Origin: Alphaproteobacteria bacterium
Lineage (GTDB): Bacteria; Pseudomonadota; Alphaproteobacteria; JAJTHO01
Direction of reading: 5' to 3'
DNA: 22,484 nt
Assembly (NCBI GenBank): GCA_021297975.1
Contig: JAJTHO010000059.1
Coordinates: 1 to 22,484, forward strand
Under the pieces are notes generated by a model. The model was not told the DNA's origin. It saw only the letters and a program-made list of their open reading frames with translations, and did no database searches. Positions 1-6,847 of the stretch are shown here, in pieces (position 1 is the stretch's first letter; each line of letters starts with the position of its first letter). Position numbers and translations under genes: made by a program.

Positions 1-282
1 AATATCAACTTCCGGTCCCCCGGCGCCAACTTTCTCACCGATATAGAGCATCGGCGCTTCGTCGCGTTCACCTTCGCCAATCACGACAGTGCCGCTAATC
101 GCAAGGCTATTCAATGCTTTGCGCATCCCATCAACCGCTGCATGATCCGCAGCCTTTTCATCGCCGCGCCCCATCCAACGGGCAGAGGCCAGCGCCGCCC
201 ATTCGGTAACGCGCACGGCTTCCAGCGCCATGTTTCTATCCAGTTGCGGCTGGTTGCGGCCTTCAACTTTTTGAGCGAGCAT
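1..282 (-). CDS. glpX: Class II fructose-1,6-bisphosphatase, N-terminal part (runs off left edge)
   Basis: The first 94 codons read minus-ward from ATG 280-282 to the window edge with no stop. The product hydrolyses fructose-1,6-bisphosphate to fructose-6-phosphate in gluconeogenesis or the Calvin-type cycle and is cytosolic. The N-terminus has the class II (GlpX) pattern: LDRNMALEAVRVTEWAALAS near residues 14-33, ARWMGRGDEKAAD near 34-46, and the metal-binding GTVVIGEGERDEAPMLYIGE block near 64-83. The start is supported by AAGGA about 9 bases upstream. It lies 20 bases downstream of eno on the same strand, so it is probably cotranscribed with kdsA-eno. The last two thirds, including the rest of the active site, are outside the window, so integrity cannot be judged. 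Confidence 0.93.
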   Translation of the reverse strand, partial: MLAQKVEGRNQPQLDRNMALEAVRVTEWAALASARWMGRGDEKAADHAAVDGMRKALNSLAISGTVVIGEGERDEAPMLYIGEKVGAGGPEVDI

Positions 283-302
283 TTTTGAAAATCCTTGTGG
301 TT

Positions 303-1616
303 TTAAGCGGCTTTGGCGCGTTTGCGCGTTGCGGGGGCGGGTTGCTGGCGCAGAATCGACGTTCCGGCATACACCGCCGCATCACCCAGCATTTCCTCAA
401 TCCGCAGCAGTTGGTTGTATTTTGCCAAACGGTCAGAACGGCACAGCGAGCCGGTTTTAATCTGCCCGGCGTTTGTCGCAACGGCAAGGTCAGCAATCGT
501 CGTGTCTTCGGTCTCGCCCGAACGGTGGGAGATAACAGCCTTGTAGCCATTCCGGTGCGCCAGCTCAATCGCCGCCATCGTTTCCGACAACGTGCCAATC
601 TGGTTCACCTTAATCAGAATCGCGTTGCCCGTTTTTGCGGCAATGCCGTCGGCCAGACGCGTACTGTTGGTAACAAACAAATCATCACCAACGAGTTGCA
701 CCGTGTCGCCGAGGCGTTTGGTGAGCTCTGCCCAACCGTCCCAATCGTCTTCGGAACAGCCGTCCTCAATCGAGATAATCGGGTATTTTTTGCAGAGGTT
801 TTCATAATAGGCAACCATCTGGCTGGAACTGAGAGTTTTCTTCTCCCCCGCCAACACATACTTGCCGTTTTTGTAAAACTCCGTCGCCGCCGCATCAAGC
901 GCCAGATAAATATCGCGCCCGGGCTTATAGCCTGCGGCAACAATCGCTTCCATGATGTAATCCAGCGCCTCAACAGATGACGATAGATTCGGCGCAAAAC
1001 CGCCCTCATCACCCACTGCCGTGCTTAAGCCTGCATCATGCAATTTTTTCTTCAGCGTCTGAAACACTTCCGCGCCCATGCGCAGCGCATCGGAAAACGT
1101 CTCTGCGCCCACGGGCATAATCATGAATTCTTGAATATCAATTGGGTTATCGGCATGCGCGCCGCCGTTGATGATGTTCATCATCGGCACAGGTAGAACG
1201 CGGGCATAAGCCCCGCCGAGATAGCGAAACAGCGGCATGCCGTGCGCTTCGGCGGCGGCTTTGGCAACGGCCAAACTCACACCCAGAATCGCATTTGCGC
1301 CCAGACGCTTTTTATTCGGCGTGCCATCAAGGTCTATCAGGATGTTATCAACCGCCAGCTGGTCAATGGCCGGAACACCGGTGAGTACATCAGAAATTTC
1401 CCCGTTTACGGCGTTTACAGCTTTCAAAACGCCCTTGCCGCCGTAGCGTTTTTTATCACCGTCGCGCAGCTCTAACGCTTCGTGTGAGCCGGTTGATGCG
1501 CCCGATGGTACGGCCGCACGGCCTTCAGAGCCGTCTTCCAGCACCACATCCACCTCAACCGTGGGGTTCCCCCGGCTGTCGATAATTTCCCGGCCATGAA
1601 TAAAGGCGATTTCCAT
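303..1616 (-). CDS. eno: Enolase (phosphopyruvate hydratase)
   Basis: Interconverts 2-phosphoglycerate and phosphoenolpyruvate in glycolysis; cytosolic and Mg-dependent. The length of 437 residues is normal for bacteria. Visible landmarks are REIIDSRGNPTVEVD at 9-23, SGASTGSHEALELRDGD at 38-54, the catalytic Glu in VGDEGG (E204), metal ligands D241, E284 and D311, the catalytic Lys in ILIKVNQ (K336), and the signature HRSGETEDTTIADLAVA at 364-380. The C-terminus ends in a short basic, alanine-rich tail. I chose ATG 1614-1616, which gives the canonical enolase N-terminus. An in-frame TTG 33 bases upstream would overlap kdsA and adds a non-family extension. The gene is 29 bases downstream of kdsA and 20 bases upstream of glpX, suggesting one transcript. 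Confidence 0.97.
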   Translation of the reverse strand: MEIAFIHGREIIDSRGNPTVEVDVVLEDGSEGRAAVPSGASTGSHEALELRDGDKKRYGGKGVLKAVNAVNGEISDVLTGVPAIDQLAVDNILIDLDGTPNKKRLGANAILGVSLAVAKAAAEAHGMPLFRYLGGAYARVLPVPMMNIINGGAHADNPIDIQEFMIMPVGAETFSDALRMGAEVFQTLKKKLHDAGLSTAVGDEGGFAPNLSSSVEALDYIMEAIVAAGYKPGRDIYLALDAAATEFYKNGKYVLAGEKKTLSSSQMVAYYENLCKKYPIISIEDGCSEDDWDGWAELTKRLGDTVQLVGDDLFVTNSTRLADGIAAKTGNAILIKVNQIGTLSETMAAIELAHRNGYKAVISHRSGETEDTTIADLAVATNAGQIKTGSLCRSDRLAKYNQLLRIEEMLGDAAVYAGTSILRQQPAPATRKRAKAA

Positions 1617-1645
1617 ATCTGTTACTCTTTCAATCTCAATCAAAG

Positions 1646-2482
1646 TCAAACGACAACTGGCCGTTTTTTTGCCAGGGTGTCGAATTCTATAAAGGTCTCC
1701 AGCAGCGCCGGCAAGTCCTTAAGCTTAACCATGTTGGGGCCATCGGACGGCGCCTTATCCGGGTCCTGATGGGTTTCGATAAACACACCGGCAACGCCAA
1801 TCGCCAATGCCGCCCGCGCCAAAACCGGGACAAACTCACGCTGACCGCCACTGGTTGTGCCATTGCCGCCCGGCTGCTGCACCGAATGCGTTGCATCAAA
1901 AATCACCGGATAGCCTGTTTTCGCCATAATCGGCAGGGCGCGCATATCGCTGACCAGCGTATTATACCCAAACGAAACGCCGCGTTCCGTGAGCATAATA
2001 TTCCGGTTGCCCGCCTCTTCCAGCTTCTTAACAATATTCACCATATCCCACGGCGCAAGAAACTGGCCTTTTTTCACGTTCACAATCTTCCCCGTTGCCG
2101 CCGCCGCCAGCAGCAAATCCGTTTGCCGGCATAAAAACGCCGGAATTTGCAGCACATCCACAACCGTTGCCGCCGCCGCGCAGTGCTCGCGCTCATGCAC
2201 ATCGGTCACAATAGGGACGTTATCAAAACGCTTCTTCAGCGCCGTAAACACGCGGAGCGCCGCATCCAGCCCCACGCCGCGCGGGCTGCTAGCGCTACTG
2301 CGGTTGGCTTTATCGAATGAGGTTTTATAGATAAACGGAATGTTCAGCTTTGCCGTCAGCTCAACCAACGCGCCGCAGATATCCATGGCGTGCTGTTCGG
2401 ATTCCATCGCGCAGGGCCCGGCGATGAGGGTGAACGGTTTGTCGTTGGCAATAGAAAAAGTATTTAGCGGTATAGTGTGCAT
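1646..2482 (-). CDS. kdsA: 3-deoxy-8-phosphooctulonate synthase (KDO-8-phosphate synthase)
   Basis: Condenses phosphoenolpyruvate with arabinose-5-phosphate to make KDO-8-phosphate for the lipopolysaccharide core, so the organism makes KDO-type LPS. The protein has 278 residues, the usual length. Family blocks are FTLIAGPCAMES near 17-28, IYKTSFDKANRSSASSPRGVG near 51-71, TDVHEREHC near 98-106, and a DATHSVQQPGG segment near 195-205. The next gene, eno, supplies the PEP side of metabolism, and kdsA-eno adjacency is common in alphaproteobacteria. The ATG (2480-2482) directly follows a run of seven Gs on the coding strand that can act as the ribosome-binding site. Only 39 bases separate it from the lipoprotein gene upstream and no terminator is seen there, so it may share the MarR-SET transcript. 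Confidence 0.96.
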   Translation of the reverse strand: MHTIPLNTFSIANDKPFTLIAGPCAMESEQHAMDICGALVELTAKLNIPFIYKTSFDKANRSSASSPRGVGLDAALRVFTALKKRFDNVPIVTDVHEREHCAAAATVVDVLQIPAFLCRQTDLLLAAAATGKIVNVKKGQFLAPWDMVNIVKKLEEAGNRNIMLTERGVSFGYNTLVSDMRALPIMAKTGYPVIFDATHSVQQPGGNGTTSGGQREFVPVLARAALAIGVAGVFIETHQDPDKAPSDGPNMVKLKDLPALLETFIEFDTLAKKRPVVV

Positions 2483-2521
2483 GCCCCCCCATAGCGCACT
2501 CGAGTTCCTACGCCATCGTTT

Positions 2522-3067
2522 TTAAGAAGCCGGGCGGCTCAAATTAATGACAGCTTTAAAACGTTCCATCTTTGTTAACCAAATACGTTGATCTGACAAA
2601 AATTCTCCATTTTCTAACGCTACGCCTTTTTTAGGGTCGCAAACAATTTTTCGTGTCGCGGCTTTTTTATCATAGGTTTTTTCTAACGGGTTAATGATGT
2701 AACTTGCGAGTGTCTTTTTCATAGCTGTTTGAATAGCAGGGAATATAGTTAGTATTTTCATACTATTAGGATCGATACCCTTACAAGCCTGCGCATAAAT
2801 GAATTCATCATACATCGCCATGTAGATACTATAACGATACTGCTTCATGACTTGAAAACTTTTAGTTTCCTCTAAAGCAGCGCGTTTAGTCGGTGCAGAT
2901 TTTGATTCGAAAAACAGCATCATATAATCTTCTAATGTTGCAATATCAAACTCTGAAACGGCCTCTACAAGGCCATCTTCAGAATAGGATCGGTCATAGC
3001 TTTCGTATTTTCCGCAAGCAGAAACAAGAAGAATAAGGGGTAACAATAAGAGTATAAAGCGATTCAT
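2522..3067 (-). CDS. Small predicted lipoprotein of unknown function
   Basis: A protein of 181 residues with a classic lipoprotein signal: MNR, a leucine-rich hydrophobic stretch, and lipobox LVSAC with the lipidated Cys at position 18. The mature part is mostly helical-looking, rich in Lys, Tyr and Met, with two further Cys residues (in QACKG and IVCDP). I do not recognise a family. The start is ATG 3065-3067, which overlaps the stop of the GNAT gene as ATGA and is preceded by a strong TGGAGG; an earlier in-frame start would remove the signal peptide from the N-terminus. Base composition is clearly more AT-rich than in the flanking genes, suggesting later acquisition or fast divergence. It is last in the MarR-SET-ATP-grasp-GNAT run, with kdsA following after 39 bases. 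Confidence 0.8.
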   Translation of the reverse strand: MNRFILLLLPLILLVSACGKYESYDRSYSEDGLVEAVSEFDIATLEDYMMLFFESKSAPTKRAALEETKSFQVMKQYRYSIYMAMYDEFIYAQACKGIDPNSMKILTIFPAIQTAMKKTLASYIINPLEKTYDKKAATRKIVCDPKKGVALENGEFLSDQRIWLTKMERFKAVINLSRPAS

Positions 3068-3576
3068 GATTTTAGGCCTCCAGAAGCCAATTTTTGAGTT
3101 ACAGTTATGTCCTTCTGCCAAATCCAACCGTCACCGCCATCTTTATAATACCCCGGCTCGGTGCGCACATGTTTGTACCCTTGCGAGGGATAAAATTTTG
3201 AGGGTGCGGGCTGCAAAGCATGGGATTCAAGCTCAGAAATTCGAGCACCATTTTCGCGTCCCCAATCTTCCATTGTACGCAGCAGTTGCGCGGCCAAGCC
3301 CCGCCGCCGGAAGGCTTCGCGCACGCCAATTGACAGCGTTTCAATTAAGCCATCATGCAGCCAACCCACCACATAGCCCGCGTTTTGCCCGTCTATCGAC
3401 GCCAGCACTATCCGCGTTTCCGGGTCATCCAGATATTCATACACATTCATGAATTCCACATCGTCACTCAGCGAAACGCGGCACTCATCAAAAGCAAGCC
3501 CAGGAAAGAACTCATCTTCATAGCCAGCAATAAGCTCTGCATCCGCGTGGGTCGCATCGCGCAGGGTGACTGTCAC
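3064..3576 (-). CDS. GNAT-family N-acetyltransferase
   Basis: A cytosolic acyl-CoA-dependent acetyltransferase of 170 residues. The GNAT fold is visible from a central strand (AGYVVGWLHDGLIETLSIGV, about 66-85) running into the CoA pyrophosphate-binding motif REAFRRRGLAAQLL (86-99), then a helix and the C-terminal strand FYPSQGYKHVRTEPGYYK (128-145). This resembles the RimI/Eis-type general GNAT pattern, but the substrate cannot be read from sequence. The start is GTG 3574-3576, three bases after the ATP-grasp stop, with AAGGTGG inside the end of the upstream gene as ribosome-binding site. The stop overlaps the lipoprotein start. Tight packing suggests it works with the ATP-grasp and SET enzymes, for example modifying the same metabolite or peptide; this is inference only. 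Confidence 0.88.
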   Translation of the reverse strand: MTVTLRDATHADAELIAGYEDEFFPGLAFDECRVSLSDDVEFMNVYEYLDDPETRIVLASIDGQNAGYVVGWLHDGLIETLSIGVREAFRRRGLAAQLLRTMEDWGRENGARISELESHALQPAPSKFYPSQGYKHVRTEPGYYKDGGDGWIWQKDITVTQKLASGGLKS

Positions 3577-3579
3577 GTT

Positions 3580-4674
3580 TTAAGCCACCTTCAACGTATG
3601 CGCCGCATTGCCTAAATAGCGAATTTCCGCCGATTCCAAGATGAATTGCAGCGCATCAGCATAGAAGAAGCCTTCGGCTTCATCTTCTTCACCCAAGAGC
3701 GAACCCAATTCCCAACTGGTGTTGGGGTTAACTTCCATGAGTTTCATTGTGCCATCAGCTGCCGTGCGGAATTCAACGGACGCATAATCAAAACAGCGCA
3801 GCGTATCCACCAGCTGCTGGCAATAGCCTTCGATAACAGCGCGCGCCGGATCGGCCAAGGCTTCCGCCGGGGTTGCTTCGGCATAGCGGCTGGCGCGATC
3901 ATCAGGCAATAAGCCAAACTTATACGAATAGCTGAGGAAACGCGCTTTATCATCACCACCAAGCCGCCACACGCCAGGCGGAGAGAACATAAAGCCGCTG
4001 GCCTTATTGCCGAAAATTTGGGCGCGGTATTCAAGACCGGGCAGGAATTCCTGTACCAGCAAATCCGCCTGCGGAAAGGCGCGACGCTTGGCGTTAACGC
4101 AGCGCTGCAGCTCTGCCGGTGTTTCGGCAATCACCAAATCCTGTTCATCAAGGCCGATGGAGTTATCCGAAGCGCGCAATTTCACAAACGCGGGATAAAC
4201 TGACCACGCCGTTAAATCATAGGGCTTGCCCGCCAGCAAAAGCTGTTCATGCGGGGTAGGGACGCCAAGACGCTGCGCATGTGCGGATACGGCGGCTTTA
4301 TCATAGCAAAACACGAGAGTTGAAGGCGGCGCGCCGGTATAGGCAAGGCCAAGAACTTCCAGCATCGCCGGAACGTGCAGCTCCTGCGCAGGGCGATTAT
4401 GAAAACCATTATCGCAGAAATTCAGCACTAAATCAGGCTGTAAACGGCGCAAATCATCCCACAGGGTTTGATGGTTCGTCAGATAGGTAATCTGATATTG
4501 CGTCAGGCTTGCAAGGGCCGTACGCAGCGCCTTCAGGTCATCCAAATCCTGCGGTACAAATTTCCCGCCCGGCTTGCACGGATCCGGCAATTGCGGATCG
4601 CCCAAAATAACCGCCAAGCGGGGCAAGAGTGTTTTGCCTAAGAGTTTGGGAAATTGTCGATGTACAGGTTCCAT
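3580..4674 (-). CDS. D-alanine-D-alanine-ligase-like ATP-grasp enzyme
   Basis: A protein of 364 residues with the three-part layout of Ddl-type ATP-grasp ligases, which join a carboxylate to an amine through an acyl-phosphate. The N-terminal domain has LAVILGDPQLPDPCKPGGKF (20-39), DLVLNFCDNG (81-90) and a LEVLGLAYTGAPPSTLVFCYDK block (105-126). The ATP-binding part has candidate lysines K126 and K165 and the LLVQEFLPGLEYR strand (205-217). The Mg-binding end has FDYASVEFR (295-303) and MEVNPNTSW (313-321). It is probably not the essential cell-wall Ddl: the Ddl serine/tyrosine omega-loop pattern is not evident, and it sits with SET and GNAT enzymes rather than murC/ftsQ. ATG 4672-4674 is supported by AAGGAG. 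The substrate is unknown; peptide or protein tagging is one option. Confidence 0.85.
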   Translation of the reverse strand: MEPVHRQFPKLLGKTLLPRLAVILGDPQLPDPCKPGGKFVPQDLDDLKALRTALASLTQYQITYLTNHQTLWDDLRRLQPDLVLNFCDNGFHNRPAQELHVPAMLEVLGLAYTGAPPSTLVFCYDKAAVSAHAQRLGVPTPHEQLLLAGKPYDLTAWSVYPAFVKLRASDNSIGLDEQDLVIAETPAELQRCVNAKRRAFPQADLLVQEFLPGLEYRAQIFGNKASGFMFSPPGVWRLGGDDKARFLSYSYKFGLLPDDRASRYAEATPAEALADPARAVIEGYCQQLVDTLRCFDYASVEFRTAADGTMKLMEVNPNTSWELGSLLGEEDEAEGFFYADALQFILESAEIRYLGNAAHTLKVA

Positions 4675-4729
4675 GGCTGCGTATCTCCTTGTGGGTTTAA
4701 TCTTTTTTTATTTTTAGTCGTGCGGTGTT

Positions 4730-5200
4730 TTAAACCACGTCAAACCAGCTGCATTCGTAATCAAAAGTCAATTCCGTTCCGGCGGTCAGCGGGCGCAGGG
4801 AAATCATGCTGAGCACCCAGCCGATGCCCTCATAAAAATCCCAATGATAGCGGCAATTGGGGGTTTTGCTGTGGTTGAGAAAACTTGGCAGACCCAAAAC
4901 CAGCAGGGCGGCTTTTTCATCGCGCGGGTGCTCAAAGGCATAGTTCGAGGCGTTGGATTCATCAAAAAGCGGGTATTCTTCCGGCGCAATTTCAATCGCC
5001 ATACCGGAGATAACCGCGCAATCAGCGGGCACATCTTTTGCCAGAAACAAGCCATTGCCGCGCCCAGGACTTGCCGCCAGCACAACAAGAGAGCTGTCGA
5101 AATTCACTTCCGAAGCGCGCTTAACCGTGTATTCAAGATTTTCGCCAGCGACTTTTTCAAGAACTTGTGCGGGTGCAGGGGACATAGATGTATTCTCCAT
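4730..5200 (-). CDS. Small SET-domain protein, putative lysine methyltransferase
   Basis: A compact protein of 156 residues that is almost entirely a SET domain, the SAM-dependent lysine methyltransferase fold common in eukaryotes and scattered in bacteria. Visible SET landmarks are the SAM-binding GRGNGLFLAKDV near 46-57, the knot motif FLNHSKTPNC at 107-116 (N109, H110, N115, C116), and the terminal GTELTFDYECSWFD at 141-154 with the catalytic-type Tyr 148. A single Cys follows, so no full post-SET zinc site is present. The ATG at 5198-5200 overlaps the marR stop as TAATG. An ATG five codons later (5183-5185) has a better-placed GGAG and may be the real start. The ATP-grasp gene follows after 55 bases. 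The methylated target is unknown; an encoded partner or a ribosomal protein are possibilities. Confidence 0.85.
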   Translation of the reverse strand: MENTSMSPAPAQVLEKVAGENLEYTVKRASEVNFDSSLVVLAASPGRGNGLFLAKDVPADCAVISGMAIEIAPEEYPLFDESNASNYAFEHPRDEKAALLVLGLPSFLNHSKTPNCRYHWDFYEGIGWVLSMISLRPLTAGTELTFDYECSWFDVV

Positions 5201-5586
5201 TATAAAGTTAGAAGCTCAGCGTCGCTAAGCAAATCGGGGTTGAGGTTTTTCAAGGCCGAGACAACATGCTCAGCAAAATCGGAAAGATAGACTGAGCCTT
5301 TGATAGTGCGCTGAACAATAATACTGCGCCGGTCTTCTTCATCGGTGCGGCGTTTGATATAGCCGAGGTCTTGTAGTCTATCGAGCGCACGCGTTATCGC
5401 TGGCTTTGAAACCCGCAGATCGCTTGCAAGTCCACGCACTGTGTATGAACCTGTGCCACTATAAACATTGAGCAGAATGGCCATTTGCCTGGCTGTCAGG
5501 TCTGGGGCGTCTTCATCACGAACGGATGCGGACAGCGCAACACGCCAGATTTCCAAGGCTTCAGCGAGTTTTAAATTAATACTCAT
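5200..5586 (-). CDS. MarR-family transcriptional regulator
   Basis: A winged helix-turn-helix regulator of 128 residues, first gene of the run containing the SET and ATP-grasp enzymes. The DNA-binding region is clear: LTARQMAILLNVY, then TVRGLASDLRVSKPAITRALDRLQDLGYIKRR (recognition helix around SKPAITRALDRL) and the wing TDEEDRRSIIV with the conserved D-x-R-R. The protein is slightly shorter than typical MarR proteins, so the C-terminal dimerisation helix is short. It overlaps the SET gene as TAATG, so the two are translationally coupled. Its promoter has TATAAT inside an inverted repeat, which fits autorepression. MarR proteins usually respond to small aromatic ligands or oxidants; which applies here cannot be seen. 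It may also control the divergent liv genes. Confidence 0.9.
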   Translation of the reverse strand: MSINLKLAEALEIWRVALSASVRDEDAPDLTARQMAILLNVYSGTGSYTVRGLASDLRVSKPAITRALDRLQDLGYIKRRTDEEDRRSIIVQRTIKGSVYLSDFAEHVVSALKNLNPDLLSDAELLTL

Positions 5587-5614
5587 CCTCGCTTCTTAGC
5601 AAATCAAATGTCCT

Positions 5615-5633
5615 ATGCAAGCATTATATGCAT
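5615..5633 (-). promoter_or_regulatory. Putative marR promoter -10 inside an inverted repeat (candidate MarR operator)
   Basis: The minus strand carries a perfect TATAAT (plus-strand 5623-5628). It lies within a stretch that has ATGCA at 5615-5619 and TGCAT at 5629-5633, plus the overlapping short palindromes ATGC-AA-GCAT (5615-5624) and ATGCAT (5628-5633). Transcription would begin near 5615, leaving a leader of about 29 bases before the marR ATG. No good -35 hexamer is seen at 16-18 bases. A MarR dimer bound here would block its own promoter. The site is an inference from position and symmetry only. Confidence 0.45.
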
Positions 5634-5691
5634 TTAAAAAACACCTGGTTTTCTGCGGCTTACAACATAATCTCGGCAAAGAATATAGCTT

Positions 5692-5838
5692 TTAAAAGAA
5701 GCGATTATCTTTCAAAAATTGCTGCGTATGATGATATTTTTCGCGAAGAAATAAGGCAGAGCGCGCCTTGCAGGCCGTAATTTCTGTATATGTGATATTC
5801 AGCGGAATAAAGCGTCCGGCAAAAATAATCGAACTCAT
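5692..5838 (-). CDS. Possible small protein, 48 residues (doubtful)
   Basis: An open frame from ATG 5836-5838 to TAA 5692-5694, lying upstream of marR on the same strand in otherwise empty sequence. The predicted protein starts MSSIIFAGRF and ends FLKDNRFF, with one Cys, two adjacent His and several aromatic residues. It has no signal peptide or clear membrane segment. There is no proper Shine-Dalgarno sequence; a G-rich stretch lies about 15 bases upstream. The marR promoter lies downstream of it, so it would need its own promoter. An open frame of this size can arise by chance in AT-rich DNA. I recognise no family. Confidence 0.2.
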   Translation of the reverse strand: MSSIIFAGRFIPLNITYTEITACKARSALFLREKYHHTQQFLKDNRFF

Positions 5839-5926
5839 GAGAAAAAATCGCCCCCATCATCTCTGCTTGCAGTTTTTATCCGTATCTGTTTTATGCGGAT
5901 GACAATGGGGATTTAACAAATCTGTC

Positions 5927-6847
5927 ATGTTTGAGCACGCGCCCGCTTTGGTGTATTTCAGCCAACAATTGCTGAACGGTTTAACCCTCGGCGCGATTTA
6001 TGGCCTTATCGCGCTGGGCTATTCCATGGTGTTCAGCATCCTAGGGCTGATTAACTTTGCCCATGGTGAAATTTTTATGATTGGCGGTTACATTGCGTTT
6101 CTGGCCGTCACATTATTTTTGGGTTTTGGTCTCTCCCCGGCACTGGTTTTATTGCTTACGTTTACAGCGGCAATTATCATCACCAGCGGCGTTGGCTTTA
6201 CACTCGAGCGCATCTGTTATCGTCCGCTGCGCGGCGCGGCAAAGCTGGCGCCATTTATAACCGCTATCGGCGCCTCTATTTTTCTACAAAACGCGGTGCA
6301 GCTTTGGCAAGGCTCACAGCCCAAAGCGCTGGCGCAATTTTTAACCACGCAATACGAGCTTTTCCCCGGGCTGGTTATCAGCGCAACACAGCTGCTTATC
6401 CTCGGCGCGGGCGGGCTGCTGCTTGTTCTTTTTACGCTGCTGATTAATAAAACATCGTTTGGCCGCCAGCAGCGAGCCGTGCAGCAAGATGCGCTGATGG
6501 CGGGACTTTTGGGTATTCACGTCAATAGGGTTATCAGCGCCACGTTTATGCTTGGCGCGGCATTGGCGGCGGTGGCGGGTACGTTTGTGCTTTTGTATTA
6601 CGGCGTTGTTGATTTCACCATGGGTTATCTGGCGGGGATGAAGGCCTTTGCAGCGGCGGTTTTGGGCGGGATTGGCTCCTTGCCGGGGGCGATTGTGGGC
6701 GGGCTGATTCTGGGGCTGACGGAAACCTTCTGGGCGGGCTATATCGGCGCGGATTATAAACACGCGCTGGGCTTTTTCGTGTTGATATTGGTGTTGCTGT
6801 TACGCCCGCAAGGGCTGTTCGGCAAGCCAGAAGTTGAGAAGGTATGA
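5927..6847 (+). CDS. livH: Branched-chain amino acid-type ABC transporter permease LivH
   Basis: The first inner-membrane permease of a HAAT-type importer, 306 residues with eight or so hydrophobic segments. The N-terminal signature is very clear: QQLLNGLTLGAIYGLIALGYSMVFSILGLINFAHGEIFMIGGY near residues 14-56. The ABC-contact and C-terminal part reads MKAFAAAVLGGIGSLPGAIVGG near 238-259. The gene ends VEKV and its TGA overlaps the livM ATG as ATGA. The start ATG 5927 fits the family N-terminus, but the ribosome-binding site is poor. It opens a livHMGF operon divergent from marR. Related permeases carry urea or aromatic acids, so the substrate class is likely amino acid or similar but not proven. 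Confidence 0.94.
   Translation: MFEHAPALVYFSQQLLNGLTLGAIYGLIALGYSMVFSILGLINFAHGEIFMIGGYIAFLAVTLFLGFGLSPALVLLLTFTAAIIITSGVGFTLERICYRPLRGAAKLAPFITAIGASIFLQNAVQLWQGSQPKALAQFLTTQYELFPGLVISATQLLILGAGGLLLVLFTLLINKTSFGRQQRAVQQDALMAGLLGIHVNRVISATFMLGAALAAVAGTFVLLYYGVVDFTMGYLAGMKAFAAAVLGGIGSLPGAIVGGLILGLTETFWAGYIGADYKHALGFFVLILVLLLRPQGLFGKPEVEKV

Larger units (their letters stand above)
5587..5926. other. Divergent marR / livH intergenic region
   Basis: About 340 bases between two divergent transcription units. Toward marR it holds the TATAAT/inverted-repeat element described separately. Its middle carries the doubtful 48-residue frame. Toward livH no convincing sigma-70 promoter could be read: TTGCAG at about 5868-5873 is followed at 17 bases only by a poor -10. 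A small imperfect stem (ATCCG near 5879, CGGAT near 5896) lies in the likely livH leader. The ribosome-binding site for livH is weak (GGGG about 17 bases upstream of ATG). No tRNA or riboswitch-like fold was recognised. Confidence 0.5.

Noticed and set aside
285..980. Long plus-strand open frame opposite eno
   Set aside because: It is the antisense shadow of the enolase gene, whose family motifs and catalytic residues are intact.
1617..1649. TTG start extending eno upstream
   Set aside because: It adds 11 residues not seen in enolases and overlaps kdsA; ATG 1616 gives the normal N-terminus.
2484..2490. Run of seven Cs next to the kdsA start as a phase-variable tract
   Set aside because: It is upstream of the coding sequence and serves well as a G-rich ribosome-binding site; seven bases is short for slippage control, and kdsA is essential-type.
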